From Hydractinia symbiolongicarpus (Eukaryota > Cnidaria > Hydrozoa > Anthoathecata > Hydractiniidae), in assembly GCF_029227915.1 (NCBI RefSeq), contig NC_079883.1, positions 27,466,001 to 27,530,000 on the forward strand: 64,000 nucleotides of DNA, written 5' to 3'. The notes beneath the pieces are model-generated. The model had not been told where the DNA came from. It ran no database searches and saw only the letters and a program-made list of their open reading frames with translations. The position numbers were made by a program, and so were the translations under genes. Shown piece by piece: positions 44,542-58,200 of the stretch (the first letter of the stretch is position 1; each line of letters begins with the position of its first letter).

Positions 44542-47500
44542 TTAAAAACTTACCCGATCATCTGGTCTCGCCCATACATAAATATGTCCTTCGTAGGTCC
44601 CCGTCACTATGCAATCCTCCCTAAAAACTAAAGCACTAAGTCTATCACAAGAGATTTTCTTCGCAACTAACGGTTCTAATGTTTCCATGTCGCTCATACG
44701 AGGACAAATTTTCGAGCCTAATATTAAATCATCTTTCTCCACCACAGGGGTGAAATGTGATACCGAATTCTGATGTTTAGACGTGAGTTTATTTAATGTA
44801 TTATACTTTCCACTTGTCGCTCCTCCGCGATGGTTCGAAATGTCATGTTTATTGTGTAACCGTACTGAATTACCGCTGTTGTGCGTCCACACAGGCTGTA
44901 TAGAAGCAACCGCGTTAGAGTTCAATGTAGACGTTCTAGTGCTACGGGTCCTTACTCTCTGTGGCTTCAACACGTCCTCGCCAATCTCCCACAACAACAG
45001 TTGAGTATCATCGCCGACAGAACCGAATCTGTACGAAACAATACTCCGTTCTGTCGCGCGTGGTGTATTAGTTTTGTTGTGGTGACCGTGCGATGAACTG
45101 CTGTGGTAGTCCTCGTCATCGCTGTCAGCTCTGCAATCACCGACTTGCGTCATATGGGCATCAAACGCAACAACATTGACCCAAGACCGATGACCTTCTC
45201 CTCTTGCTATAACGCGCTCCTCGAGACATGACCAAACTGTAATTAAATCATCTTCTCCGCCTGTGACTATATATTTTCCATCAGGGCTCCAACAGACACA
45301 CAGTAATCCACCAAAATAACTTCTCATACTACCAATTAGTTCTTGTTTTTCAAAATCGAAAACACGCAAATAACCATCTTGGCTAGCGACAGCTAAATGT
45401 TTACAGTCCGGGGAAAAAGCTAACTCGTTGACACCTTCCTTGCCGACTATCCAGCGACATATTGGATTAGTGTCTTGTTTATTTTTACAAACTTCGATAG
45501 TATATCCATTGCCTCTCTTCACTGTAGTCAGTTGAGGCTCGGTTATTAATGAATTAAAATTTTTGTCGTAAATATAAATGTTCGGATTGTTATACGATAC
45601 AAGAAATTTTGATTCGCTTCCTGGAATCCATTTGACACATGTTACAGCCCCTTTCTCTATCAGCCTCTGGAACAAAAAGAAAGAACAGCAAATATTGGAT
45701 TTTTTTTTGAAATAAAACGCAATGAATGCAAGCAGCGTTTACGTCATAGAAAATCTTTCTAAAAGAGGTCCGGACCGTGCCAAACACGGGGGACACGAAC
45801 GTCGCACTGTTCTGAGTATGTCTCCATACCGTTAAATTTTTCAGAAAAAACCCTGGCTGTATAGTTCTCTACACAGACGCTTTACTCGTTAAAAAAATTA
45901 GAAAAAAAAATTTAAAGGTGACAACAAAAATTCTTACATTGTATTTAGGCTGTAAAGACTTTACACAGCTGTGGATTTGACAAGAGACTTTCCTTATTAA
46001 GAAAGATTCTCTTTTGACTGCAGCATTTCAATAAAAACACCAGGCAAACTCACAAATACCTCCATTTTTTATTCATAGAAAACAACTTTGAAATTTGTAT
46101 TACCTTCGAAAGTAATAGTTTTTGGTTCCAAGTGTAATAAAAGCATTTAATGATAAGAAGAAGTATTACTTTTGCAATCATCAATGAAAAGGGAAACACT
46201 GTAAAAAATCTGCATTGTATTGCAACTTAAACTACTTTTCAGGTTTTTATTGATTTATTAAATGTACTAGGTCAAAACGTGCCACGAAAAAGTTCAACTG
46301 TCTTGCTTTGTAAACAAATCGGTCAATCGATGATCACTGTATATTAAAATTTCAAATTGAGGAAATTTAAGAAATTTCTATGACATTTTTTCTCATCTTT
46401 CCAGGACAAAACAGTTAATCTTTTCCAAATTTCCAGGAATTCCAAAATTCTTTGCAGAAAGTGCTCAGATGCTTAAAAGATTCTGTTTAAAATAAACTCT
46501 TCTGTGTTGCATGTTTTCATAGGTGTAAAACTGTTTTTAAACACTTATGTAATATGTAGTTTTTCATTATTTGGATATATAAGAATTTCAGGTTCTAAAC
46601 CACAGGACAAATCAAAACACCATACATATACTAGAAACTTGGCATAGGAGCGAGGTAGAAGAAACAGGTGTATAACAAAAAAGGTGGAATGATACTGTAC
46701 TTGATGAATTTGAGTGAATTTTCTGTACAACTTACAATAAAAAATAGAAAATATTATTTCGGTTTGTCTGTTTAGTATTCGTATTACTGTGGAACGTTTA
46801 TCATTTCTTAAACATCATAGTTTAGTAGGCAACGTTTCAGGAGATCCTTCCACCATGATTGGACAAAGTAAAATGTTGAGCATTTCTTTATATAATTGCA
46901 GAGGATCGAAATCAAGAACAAGCTGTTAATTACATTTAATTACAGTTGCCTACTAAACTATCATGTTCAAGAAATAATAAACTTTCCATGATAAAAAATA
47001 GAAACCCAGCTCAAGTTTTTCTAGCACAGGTGACCCACCTGACAGTAGTCAGATATTGTAGAATCTGCAAGCAGTTTAGGCCGAGAATTAATTTCACATT
47101 TTGTATAATACTAGAAAGATTAAAAGTAATCAAAATTAAAAATTTAAGCAAAATTACCTCATCATTGAAACATTTTCTACATTGATGTTGAAGAGGATCC
47201 ATTAGCTGTATTTGTCCTGCAGTAAATCCAATCAATAAATCAATACTTGTTGGTGTGCGTGTCATCATGTTAATGTCATGGCATGTTGGTTGAGGACCTT
47301 TGTATGTACGCCTGTCAATTGGATGATTCATATCAGGAGCCTAAAATGTAAAATTTTTATATATATTTGTGAGAAGGGGACTTAATAAGGACAGAATTAA
47401 GCATGGCTTTAGCTAGCCTTAAATGTTCAATGCTGATCTTATCACCGAAAAAAATCATTTAAAATGGATGACTTCACATGTAAAAATTCAAAAAGTCCCA

Positions 47501-50500
47501 TTCGCATGTTTAATTCAGGTAAAAATAGCCTTTCCTATTCATGTTACCATGTTGCCATTCTGTCATGTATAACGTTGTTTAGGGGTGGGTTATTAATGTG
47601 TTGACATTATGACTGTGGGAAAACGCTACATCACAAAGAATTTAATTACTGAGAGGTCTCGTATGGCAAGTAAAACACATTTTTTGTTTTTATGCTCCAT
47701 ATTTTCACCATATTAATTAATTTTTAATATTGACTGGCTGCAAAACTTTCCAATGCTTCTGCTCTACGTGTAAGAAATCAGTTCCAAGGCAGTTACAACC
47801 ACAATGTCAATTGAACTATGAGAAAAATCCTTGACAACTCACTGGCCGTTACTGGCAGCTATCATCTTTGTCTCACTGGTGAAAACAAGGAAGTGTAAAG
47901 AAAGAAAAAGATACATCTATTGAAATCATCCACTGCCGATCTGCAGGTTGCTACATTGTTTTCAAATTTAATCTCACGCCTATATTATAAAAGTAACCTC
48001 ATTGCTATTTCTGCATGAATTGTAAATTATTTTTTTAGTGGTAAAGACTTGTTTTGTAATTTGATCGTTTAAAACCAGTTTTTAAATATTTCTGGTGGTA
48101 TACAGTCCCAGAGGAGCAATTTTAAAAGTGGAGGGGCTAAATTATTCAGTATCGAAGGAGGCCCGACCATGGTTGGGGCCAAAGGTCTAAGAAATTTTTT
48201 TAAGTTTCAGCCCCCCTAGATTGGCTAAAACATACTTCAAGTTCCGAAATATTGCACTGGAAAGCCATCACAAAATGCAGGATATTATATAAAACGCCAT
48301 ATTTTATGTAAGATATAATTTCAAAATAAGCAATATAACACTGAAGCAAAATAAAGAAAATGCAGAAAAAGTATATAACTACCAGTCCTCCTTTGTAAAT
48401 TTTCTGAATACTCGCTTTCTGTTGTCGTCCGATTGAACAAATGCGTTAGCAAATTTGATCAAATATTTAGAAGCAACACTTTTCCGGTATAATTGTAGTA
48501 AAATACAGAGCATATGCATATATTGATCAATTTAATAATTGATTAAAACACATGATAACTATTCCCCTTCTTGGCAACCCCCCTGACTCTGCTGGGCCTG
48601 GTATATAGAGAAAATAAGTAAAATTAGCCAAATATTTTTGAGATATTATGGTAATAATAAAAAAATGAATAAAAGTAAACAACCACCCAACGAAAAACGC
48701 TTAATTAGGGATAGTCACCAACATTAATTCTTTTAGTTCAACATAGCCATGTGCTTTATTTATCTTAGGTATAGTTCTTAATATGTTTTTTGAAAGTTCT
48801 GCTTTGCCGTTAAAACACTCATCTCACTCTAAGCATGTAAAAATACAGCATAATTGGCGCATCGGATGGGTTTCAAAGGAGCGCGTATACAACAGAAATT
48901 TTAATAGAATTTCAATGGATGTTGCTAAGATGCATCTCCTTCTCTTTTTAAACCTTCTTCGTGGAAAGTTAGTTATAGTACAGATAAATCCACAAAAATG
49001 TAACCTCATCCATAGGCTGATATGAATAAAAGTCTCAGGTGCTTAATTCAGCATTTGACAACAAAAAATTACTTAAACTACTATGCAGTCCCTGAGTAAA
49101 AGTCTAAGCTGCTGAGTATAAGATCAAGATGTCTGGAGATAAATAATAATGTAATAATCTGTAATAAATGAAGGACTGTTGAAGGATGTTATGTTAAAGC
49201 ACTCAAGGTTATGATAGTTTTGACAAAATATGTTTGCGCTTAACATAAAATATAAAACATGTGACACTACTAGAAAGTAAATTAGGTGCTATACAGAACC
49301 TAAAGATCCCAAACACAATTGTAAACCAACAGAGTATATTAACAACGAAATATCATTTGCAAAGGAAAAAGAAGTAAATGTATGCAATGTTGTTATTACT
49401 AATTTAACGTAGTTGGCAATACCAATGTAAATGACAACGGTCAAGATAAATTAGAAAATGATTTGGAACTTGTGGGATACATCATTAACAATATTCTTGA
49501 GCAACAAGACATTTATGTAGTGTCAGCAGAGAGAGTAAAATATAAAACAATTGATGTACCCCCCAAAATCAGTTGGGAAACTTGTAAACAAGCACCAAAA
49601 AGAAACTGTTGCATATTATAGATATTATTAGAGATTTCACTGACTGGAAAAAAGTATACAACTAAACCCGTTTGGCAAAAGGAGAGAAAACTTGAAGATT
49701 TGAAGAGGGGAAATAATAACCACAGATCCCTGATTGCCCAGCCTGGTAACTCTTAAAATAACAGAAAATATTAAACATTGCATTTCCAAAAAAATTTTGT
49801 GCTGATAATAAACAAATATACAAAATCAAAAAAAAATTTTTACTGATAGTATCAAATGTCTCAAATTGAGAGAAATGTGTTTTTACGAATGATGTTATTA
49901 TACAAAATACAAATGAAACTGCAGTACATAGTAACTGACCCGCTCACATGCTTGCTACAAATGCACGTAGTATCATCAATAAATAAGAAGAATTGATACA
50001 GAATCAATTTGGTTTAATTTAACCACAAGTTAGAGGGAAAAGATTTTGTTATAACTTGCCTTCTAGAACTCAAATTGAAGAGGAAGTCGAAAAGCAGTGG
50101 CAGAAAATGACACCTTGATATTGTGTGGAGCAAACTTTACATGCACAAAACAATAGTAAAAAATTCCTCAATCTTGTTTATGATAGTTACCTTCATCAAC
50201 ATGTCTGTGAACCTACCAGAGGAAACAACATATTAGATCTAGTATCTTCGACTGAAAAAGAAATGATTTCGAGCCTTTGGTTCTAGTGATCACAATATAG
50301 TTAATTTTAAATTGCAAATTAAAACATATATTCACAATTGTAAAAAAGAATATTATAATTACAGAAATGGAAAGTACAGATGAAACAATGAACTGTTGAT
50401 TGGAATTTGGATGAGAAATCCAAAAGCCAAATATGGGACACCATTCAGTTGAGAATAGAAAAAGCTGTTAAATTGTATGTACCAAAGAAAAAGAGAAAGT

Positions 50501-53500
50501 CTTTGGACAAACCACTCTGTTGTAATTATAAAGTGTATCAAGCAAGAAAAAGAAAAAGAAAATTACGCTGGTGAGGGTCTATAGCAATTCCATACATTAT
50601 CAAGACTATATGTTAAATATAAAAGAGTACTGAACTCAGCTACTAAGGAAATTGAAAATGCTGAAGATCATTTGAACAAAAATTAAAAAAGACCCCAAAG
50701 CATAGATAGATAGATAGATAGATAGATGTGCATATTTTACATGGCTAGCCTCACAAATATCGAGGGATATACCCTGTCTATTATTTCCAGGAGGGGCCAT
50801 GGCGTAGATGGAGAGTCCTAGAGTATTTAATGCTCATTTTGAGCTACACAGACCCAATTAGAGCCCGCGCTCTACTAGACAACTCCCGGCAACATCCAAC
50901 GGCCCACACAGTATGCCATCTTCCCAATTTCCCTCACATGGCTTGGGTTAACCCGGGGCTATGGTAACATTCACTCGCCCATGTTGAATCGCCGTCAAGA
51001 GGAATCGAACCCCGGTCTCCCGCACAGAGTACGAGAGCTATAACCACTAATCTACGGCGCCACAATATCAATAGCATTCTACAAATACGCAAGATGCAAA
51101 ATGAAAACCAAGTATACAATAGGGCCAATGCAGGACTCAGACGGTAGCATTATTCACGATCATTTAAAAACTGATAATTGTTTAACAAATACTTGGCCTC
51201 GGTTTTCACACCCAAGCCATGTGAGGGAAATTGGGAAGGCTGTTGGATGTTGCCAGGAGCTGTCTAGTAGAGCACTGGCCCTAATTGGGTCTGTGTAGCT
51301 CAAAATGAGCATTAAATACTCTAGGACTCTCCATCTAAGCCATGACCCCTCCTGGAAAAAATAGACAGGGTATATCCCTCAAAATTTGTGAGGCTAGCCA
51401 TGTAAAGTATGCACACATCTATTTATCTATCTATATATCTAATTGTTGACAGAGCTTCCTGAGCCTTGCCAAATGTATTTTGGAAATACAAAACTTGAGT
51501 GTACAGTTGAAGGTGTCTGCAAAAACTACATGCATTATTACCAAAAAATCACCAGGCCCTGACAACATATATTCTACTTTACTGAAAGAAATGTCATAGA
51601 ACTATGTGAACCCATTGTCAATATTACTTAAGGAAAGCATCGAAACAAAATTTTTACCTAAGGATTGGTTGAAAGGAAACATAACCCCAATCTTTAAAAT
51701 GGGTTCGAAATGGCTAGTTAGCAATTATAGAGCAATTAGTCTGACTTCAAAAATCTGTAAAGTACTTGAGTCAATTGTACGGGACAACTTAGTTGAACAC
51801 TTAGAAAACAACAACTTGATTAAACCTTCTCAGCATGGTTTTAGGAAAAATAGATCTTTAATTACCTTAACAAATCTCCCAACATTTATAAGCAAAATCA
51901 CTGAATATTAAGATCAATGCTCTTAGCACATGGAATTGGAGAAAATGTTGCAAACTGAATTGACTCCTGATTACTGGGAGGGAGCAGAGAGTATTTATTT
52001 CTGGTACGATCAGCTTGGGTACCAGTGCTTAGTGGTGTACCACAGGGATCTGTTTTGAGACCTGTTTTTTTATTCTTTATATTAACAACATAGATGATGA
52101 CGCAATCAATCATGTTCTTAAATTTGCGGATGACACAAAGTTATTTTAAAAAGTGAAAAACAGAAGTGACAGAGATCAACTACAAAATGATCTTTAAACT
52201 AAAAGACTTGTGTGTGCTTTTGAATTTTAGTAAATGTAAATGTCTACACATTGGTTGGAACAATCAACACAATGAGTACTATATTGATAACCACCAATTT
52301 AAGGACTAGAAGTAGAAAAAGACCTTGGTGTGTATGTTGATGCAACTATGAGTTTTAGTAAGCAATGTGCAGAAGCTGTGTCAAAAGCAAACAGAACCTT
52401 GGGTGACATCAAAAGAATGTTTGAATGCAAAACCACAAGAACTTCATTCTCGGCTTAACATCCGTTTTCCATGCTAGCATGGGTTGGACGGGGTATATTA
52501 ATGACCCTCTTCCAATCTGATCTAGACTGTGTTAGATCTAAACTCAACTTCCTCTGTATCAAGTCTGTCCTTATAACCTGCCAAGTCTTTCTAAATATAT
52601 TATACAAATCCCCTGAGACCTTGTGTTAAATAAGCATACAATCATGGAGACCATTCCTGAAATTGGACATTGACAACATAGACAAGGTCCAGAGAAGATT
52701 TATTACGATGATCACAAGTACTGGTCATTTACCATACAAAGAGCTAACCTCATAAAAGTGTTTAAAATAATGAACTGAGCATTCACTGACAAGAGGACAC
52801 TCGAAAAAGATATGGAAGCCTCAGAATAGGCTGGATAAAGAAAATTTTCATTTTTTTCTCGGGTTATTAATGAATGGCACAATCTACCAGAGAAAGCAGT
52901 GTCTGCCACCTCAATAACCCTTTTTACAAGGTTTATTTAATCACATTTTGAGACTGTTTTGGGGCTCTACGCAAGTCAAAGAAGACTGCCTGCACCAATT
53001 CTAAAACTACCACCGAATTTGGCCTACTAAAGTTTATACCAGTGGATCCAGTAAGTTATTTGGTAGCTAAGTTATATACAGTATTAAAGTGGTATTTAAA
53101 TCTTACGCCACACATGTCAGCACAGTTTGTTATGAATTGTTTAGAACTCCTGTGATCTAAAGGTAAGATTCTTACAAAAAAATTTAAAAGAGATCAAGGT
53201 TTAATTAATTTTTACCCAAAAAACGGTACTCTAAGTATTTCTACAAAAAACATGGCGCTTCACTAGCATGTCTCCCCAAAATCGACACTCTACCTAAGAA
53301 TCTCCTACCAAAAAAACAGAAGAAACTAGTCAACTTAAGCTTCGAATCACTTTAATACTAGAACCGTTACTTTAAGCTTAAAATCCCAAGTATGGGTAAA
53401 TCAGAAGTGGCCTGTTCACCATGTACCGGTGCACTTAAGCCACGTCCCTAAACTAAACTTTAGCAGACAGCTTTTTTGCTTGGCTTTGTTTTGACCCTTT

Positions 53501-53857
53501 CCAATATTTTCTAGGAAGTATAGCTATACACAAATTAAAATGGAAGGTAAAATTAAATAGTAACAGGTAAATAGGATCGTAATGTATTATTACCTTGTTG
53601 CTGCCCCTAAAATTATATAAAAACATATCACGACCAACATTAAAAACTATTTTATCTTCACATTCTTCATCAGCACTGCCTTTTATTGTTACAAACGATA
53701 AACGGACAGGAACATTATTTGGTGTGTTATTTGCCAGTCGAATAGGCTTCGAGTACTCTGATAATTTTAGTGCCTTATACAATCCCTCTTTTGTACAAAA
53801 CTGTGTTTTTATTTCGTTTCCGCAGTGGGTTGATTTTCCAGCAGCAGCCGCCGCCAT
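44542..53857 (-). CDS. WDR20: WDR20, WD-repeat cofactor of USP12/USP46 deubiquitinases
   Basis: Exons 53594-53857, 47158-47340 and 44542-45666, all phase 0, give 523 aa (human WDR20 is about 570). Family signatures: NEIKTQFCTKEGLYKAL at the N-terminus, PIDRRTYKGPQPTCHDIN and LLIGFTAGQIQLMDP in exon 2, and in exon 3 VTCVKWIPGSESKFLVSY, SYFGGLLCVCWSPDGKYIV, TGGEDDLITVWSCLEERVIA and FREDCIVTGTYEGHIYVWAR. WD blades are interrupted by a Ser/His/Asp-rich linker (DSDDEDYHSSSSHGHH). WDR20 binds USP12 or USP46 and activates deubiquitination. The stop at 44542 gives an RPDDRVSF end resembling the family's short tail, so no further exon is needed, although a GTAAG donor-like site overlaps it. Intron 1 (6.25 kb) holds LINE and SINE insertions; intron 2 holds a MITE. 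Confidence 0.95.
46796..46982. mobile_element. MITE-like element with 38 bp terminal inverted repeats
   Basis: The left arm (46796-46833, GTTTATCATTTCTTAAACAT...) and right arm (46945-46982) are inverted copies with 3 mismatches in 38 bp. The 111 bp centre has no coding potential. It lies in WDR20 intron 2, 176 bp upstream (in plus-strand order) of exon 2. The superfamily is unclear, with no obvious target duplication. Confidence 0.65.
50703..51062 (-). mobile_element. tRNA-derived SINE, antisense, nearly full length
   Basis: Read on the minus strand it starts with a tRNA-like head: GGCGCCGTAGATTAGTGGTT (A-box region) and GGTTCGATTCC (B-box). A body of about 250 bp follows, then a (CTAT)n tail. 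It is the most complete of four copies. The head has the polymerase III promoter boxes, but anticodon and acceptor pairing are too degraded to call a tRNA gene. Confidence 0.88.
51197..51433 (+). mobile_element. tRNA-derived SINE, sense, head truncated
   Basis: It matches the body and tail of the copy at 50703-51062 in the opposite orientation (AGCCATGTGAGGGAAATTGG to the CTATCTATATATCT tail). It lacks the tRNA head. With its partner it makes an inverted pair separated by about 134 bp. Confidence 0.85.
52447..52592 (-). mobile_element. 3'-end fragment of the RTE/BovB-like LINE
   Basis: On the minus strand it matches about 17700-17850 of the large LINE (AGATTGGAAGAGGGTCATTA, ATGCTAGCATGGAAAAC). 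It is inserted within the CR1/Jockey-like element and is severely 5'-truncated. Confidence 0.75.
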
Positions 53858-55252
53858 ATTGGATGGATTTGGTATGTTCTATGTACAGCCATAAAGTAGC
53901 ACGTAACCGAAAAATAACTTGCATAATTGGAGCGAAGCTATTTTAGGATGCGATCTATTTCCAGAAATTGTCTTTATCGGAATTTTCGGAAAATCTAAAT
54001 TGGAATCACGCACATGATTTTCCTGTCCCCCTATGCGCTTTGTTTTTGTACACATTGTGGACTGTTTCCTCGGGCACCTATTCTCATATACACGCGCAAA
54101 TTCTGAAAATGACACTTTGTTTCTCGTGGAGCTGATTTTCACTTAAATGAAATTTGCAGTATATTGATCAGCGTGCCAAATTACAAGATAAAACCAGAAG
54201 TCAGTGCTAACGACAACTTAAATTTCAGGATTTCTTGATTTTTTAGCACGGATACTGCTTGTTTTTGTTAGAAGTAAGGTATAACAAGTTTGCAAAAATT
54301 GGACAAAAGAAAACTTAGAAAGCGTTGAGAAACATTTTGTGAAGTACTATGTACTTGTTAAATGTAGAAATATAACATTGATAGAAAATTTATTTTGTGA
54401 GGAGTTCTCGTTCCACAGCATATTGTTTTAGGTCCACTCGCAGTTTAATTCAAAAAAAATTCTCTGATGGGATGTTAGAGATTTTTTTACGATTCTGACA
54501 AAAAACGACCATTAAGAAACAAAGAGTAGTTGAAGATCGAAACTATTTAATTCATCGGAATTCACGATGTTGAATTTCGCATAGAGACGCACCACACATT
54601 CAAATAAGAACAAAATGTTTCGGTTGAGAAAGCGAGGCAAAATTGATACTCTGCCCTTGTGCGTGGGAGCTGCTACTAAAAAAAACACAATGAACTCAGA
54701 TGTTATCTACTCTATAATTTTCTCCGCCGTACAAAACATAAATAAATTTTTGTCTTCTTACAGATAAAATGTTACAAATACCTACTTACACAAATATTTA
54801 TATAAAAATGTTTTAAATTTTTATAAATTTTAAATCTTAAAAAAAGTACAAAATAAACAGTGCATAATTTGACTAGTTCTACTAAAAAAACATTCTATCT
54901 GGCTGATGCATATTGTCCCCTCGGTGACCCTTTATATAAACCTTTTTTTATCAACAACAAAATAAAAAAACATTTCAAACTACAACCGAATTAACCAAGT
55001 TGCCCTGTGTTGGTCGTTTAAGCTGCTTGGAAATAACAATAAAGCTATCATATAAACAGAAGTAGAAAATTATATCTGCAATGACAATACGTGTTTTAAA
55101 ATAAAACTTAATATTAACTTTCTAACACACCGTGGTCACGGAGCCTTTGATAAGTCGTCGAAAGATGATTGAACTTATTTAAAAGGCTACATGGCCACGA
55201 TTCACAAATTTTTAAATAAATTAAAATGAAGTCGAATTAGATTGACTTCATA
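53858..55252. other. Intergenic between WDR20 start and START-protein 3' end
   Basis: It should contain the WDR20 promoter (left end) and the 3' UTR of the START-domain gene (right end). An 87-codon minus-strand ORF at 53879-54142 overlaps the probable WDR20 leader and shows no family features. No repeats of note. Confidence 0.45.
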
Positions 55253-58200
55253 TCATGATAATACCAGGTAATCTCGTAAATACGATATACTGAGCGGTAT
55301 CTTTTGAAGAAGCGAGTTGAGAAAATATTTTGGTAGACCTTTCCCTAAGTCAATCTATAGAGAAACAAAAACAGGGTAATACATTTCAGGTTCGCGTAAT
55401 GCTAAACTTAATTAGGACGGTACACACTTCGACCCTGTCAGGCAGCATGGTCGTGGTGAGGTCAAGCTGAATCACCATATTGAAGTTAAATTTAAAAATT
55501 TCCTGTCTGCAACAATTTCATAGACGAAAACTGTGTCAAAATATATCCAGTAAACGTATACTTCTGCATGCACAATTGACAGATAAATTAAGAACAAGGT
55601 GACAAGATCAGAAATTCAAAAATAGTCAGCGGGTGTATTTTTAAAACGTATAAATGTGACCTCTACTTTTAAAAAATAAATAATATGTTATACCTTTAAA
55701 ACATACCAAATCATAGACCAATCCTCCCCATTTTCAGTGTACGACTCCACTACCCAGCCACTTGGATACACCTTTAGAAACAAAAATTATTGTACTCTAA
55801 AATATTTTGGTGGTGGGGGAGAGGGGGGGAGGGTAAGCAGGTCACACGGAAAAAATCAACTTTAAAGCAAATCAAACATACAAAATACATACAAAAACAA
55901 AACAAAACAATACAAAAAAAATCACTCACATATGATCTTGTACATTTTTTGGTTTCTGGACAGTCCGGATGCTCCACTGATTTGAAGGCGGCTACGTATT
56001 TATTGTTTTCCACTCTTTCCGAATGTACACAACAACAATCTCGTGTTTGCTTCAATAAACACACCCTGCTTTCATGTTGAAAGTACACTAAAATGAAGAC
56101 GGTTATACACGCTAACTGTGTAAGTAAGTAAGCAATGCCCATGAGGTAGAACACTCGTTTAAAAAGGCAGCCATAACAACAATAACGGTTTCATAAAAGG
56201 ATGTGCACAGAACTAACATACATGACATTTTCACAGAAATTTTGTGGAGGAAAAAATTCCTTGGTACCTATCTAACTTTATCTTCTTAGCGTTTAACATT
56301 CGTCAATTAGAACAAATTTTCACGCGTGTTGGAATTTGCGCAATACAAATTTTGCGCAACACCATTATTTCTTCAACCTTTTTCATTCCTCCTAACACAT
56401 TACAATCTTAACAAAGCAAAAATTATAAAAGATAAACAATGGAGTTGATGAACTTACCAACTTTAAGATGCTCGTTGCAATGCTCCACAACATTGAGTTT
56501 CTAATAATATAAAATCTTTAACTTAGTAGGCGTAACCAAATTTCTTTTATAATCGGTCTACATCCAACTTTGTTTAACCTGAAGGTGTGACCAAGACTAC
56601 CGCTGCCTCGCTCTTTTTAAATTTCTATTAAGATTGGTCAGCATTTTATTTTTATTATTATTATTTATTTAAGGAAATCTGAGAAGAAAGTTGTTAAAAA
56701 ATTCTACTTTTAGAGCAGATTTAGGAAATTTTTTTGGATGCTTTTCATCAAAATTGACAACTGATGAGTGTTGATGAGTCGTGGCAACTCTGGCACGGAG
56801 ATTATAAGTATATAACAGGTCAAACTTACTTTCACCATGTTGTCGTATATGAGACGTGACAGGGGATTACGGACAGCTTGCCAAACATCTTTAGGCGCTG
56901 TCTTGATGATGCCTTGGCCTAATATACTAAAAGAAATTCATCAAAAAAGTTTAAGCTAGAAAAAATTATTATTATAATTAAATAAAAATTAAAACACATT
57001 TGACAATTACGTGACAGGTTCAGATAAAGAATTAACGAGTAAGAAGATTTGTGGTACCTGTAACAAAGTTTAAAATCCGGCGGTGCAAGAAACTGAAACT
57101 CCTGATTTCCCTGATTTTTAAACAATTTTTAGTCAAAATTTCACACTTATTTGGATCCCCCCTCCAATAATAAAAAAGTAACTACAAGCATATTACCAGA
57201 ACAGACTGCGAAAAGTTAATTTGAATTCTCAAATAGCAGTTCCAGATTTTAACCTAAACTTCTTGACATTTTCCTAACATCAATGGAGCTGTCGATATTC
57301 TTTAATTTTTCCCGACATTTTGACAACATTTTGAAAATTCTTAGTAACTGCTGGCTTGTCTGACAGAGTTAACACCGTAACGTCATAAAACTTACCATAA
57401 GGTTCCTTTGTTAGAAGTCTTTTTCAAAATACGCACATTCTTTTCAGTGCCAACATATCTATATATATAACGGAAACAGATCATATAGATTAAGCCTATA
57501 CAATACAACCGAATCAAAATCAAAACAAAGAAAAGCAACTCCGGTGTTTCTGCGTCAATGTTATTAAACCACATACCGCTCTGTGCAATGCACGAAAAAT
57601 AACGCGCGAAAAATAACGCGCCCAAGATAACGCGCCTAAAAAACTACTTGTGTCTTACCGCCAGCCAGCACAAGTAAATGATTTATTTGTGATACTTTTA
57701 TCAATAGCGTCCATAACATTCGAAGCCCAAAAAACCTAGTGTTTAAAAGATGTGTAAAATTATTATAAAATACAAAAAATGTTGATTAATCGAGACAATT
57801 TTTTACCTCTCTTAGTACTTCGGACGCAGCCTGATTTCCTTCTGTTTGGAAGAAGGTATGTCTTGCATCGCGATATTCTGAAATTTAAAAATTCCGCATA
57901 AATAAACATGAAAAAAAGAACAAAATGGCGTAAACAAATAAATAAGCAAATAAATGTACCTTGTCCAATGACGTCATATTCATCCTTGCTTCTAAGAAGT
58001 AAGAAACAAAAAATATTTATCTTAAAGTTCGTTAAGCATGTCACCTGCACTCCATCTCAAATGATACTTATAATTATCTTCAATGTTAATCTATTTAGAT
58101 GGGCGTTCGAACAATCAGTTTTTGAAGGTCGTCATAGTTATCTCATATGAAAACATGTATTCTGTCTATTAAAAATGGCAGCACCCAACGTAATTTTGGA

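Larger units (their letters stand above)
49140..53010 (+). mobile_element. CR1/Jockey-like LINE, decayed, with nested insertions
   Basis: Fragments of one non-LTR element in sense order: an endonuclease C-terminus near 50225-50340 (NNILDLVSSTEKE, then SDHN-like GSSDHNIVNFKLQ across a frameshift); reverse transcriptase near 51606-51900 (LKGNITPIFKMGSKWLVSNY, RAISLTSKICKVLESI, QHGFRKNRSL); and the catalytic region near 52020-52140 (SGVPQGSVL, then LKFADDTK). A C-terminal stretch runs to about 53000. Frameshifts and stops are frequent, so it is dead. Two SINE copies (50703-51062, 51197-51433) and a fragment of the other LINE (52447-52592) are inserted in it. It lies in WDR20 intron 1, antisense to WDR20. 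Confidence 0.8.

Noticed and set aside
50999-51062. tRNA-like sequence with A and B boxes
   Set aside because: It is the head of a SINE with a long non-tRNA body; the cloverleaf is not intact.
53879-54142. 87-codon minus-strand ORF upstream of WDR20
   Set aside because: Separate from the WDR20 start, no recognised domain; probably leader or promoter sequence.
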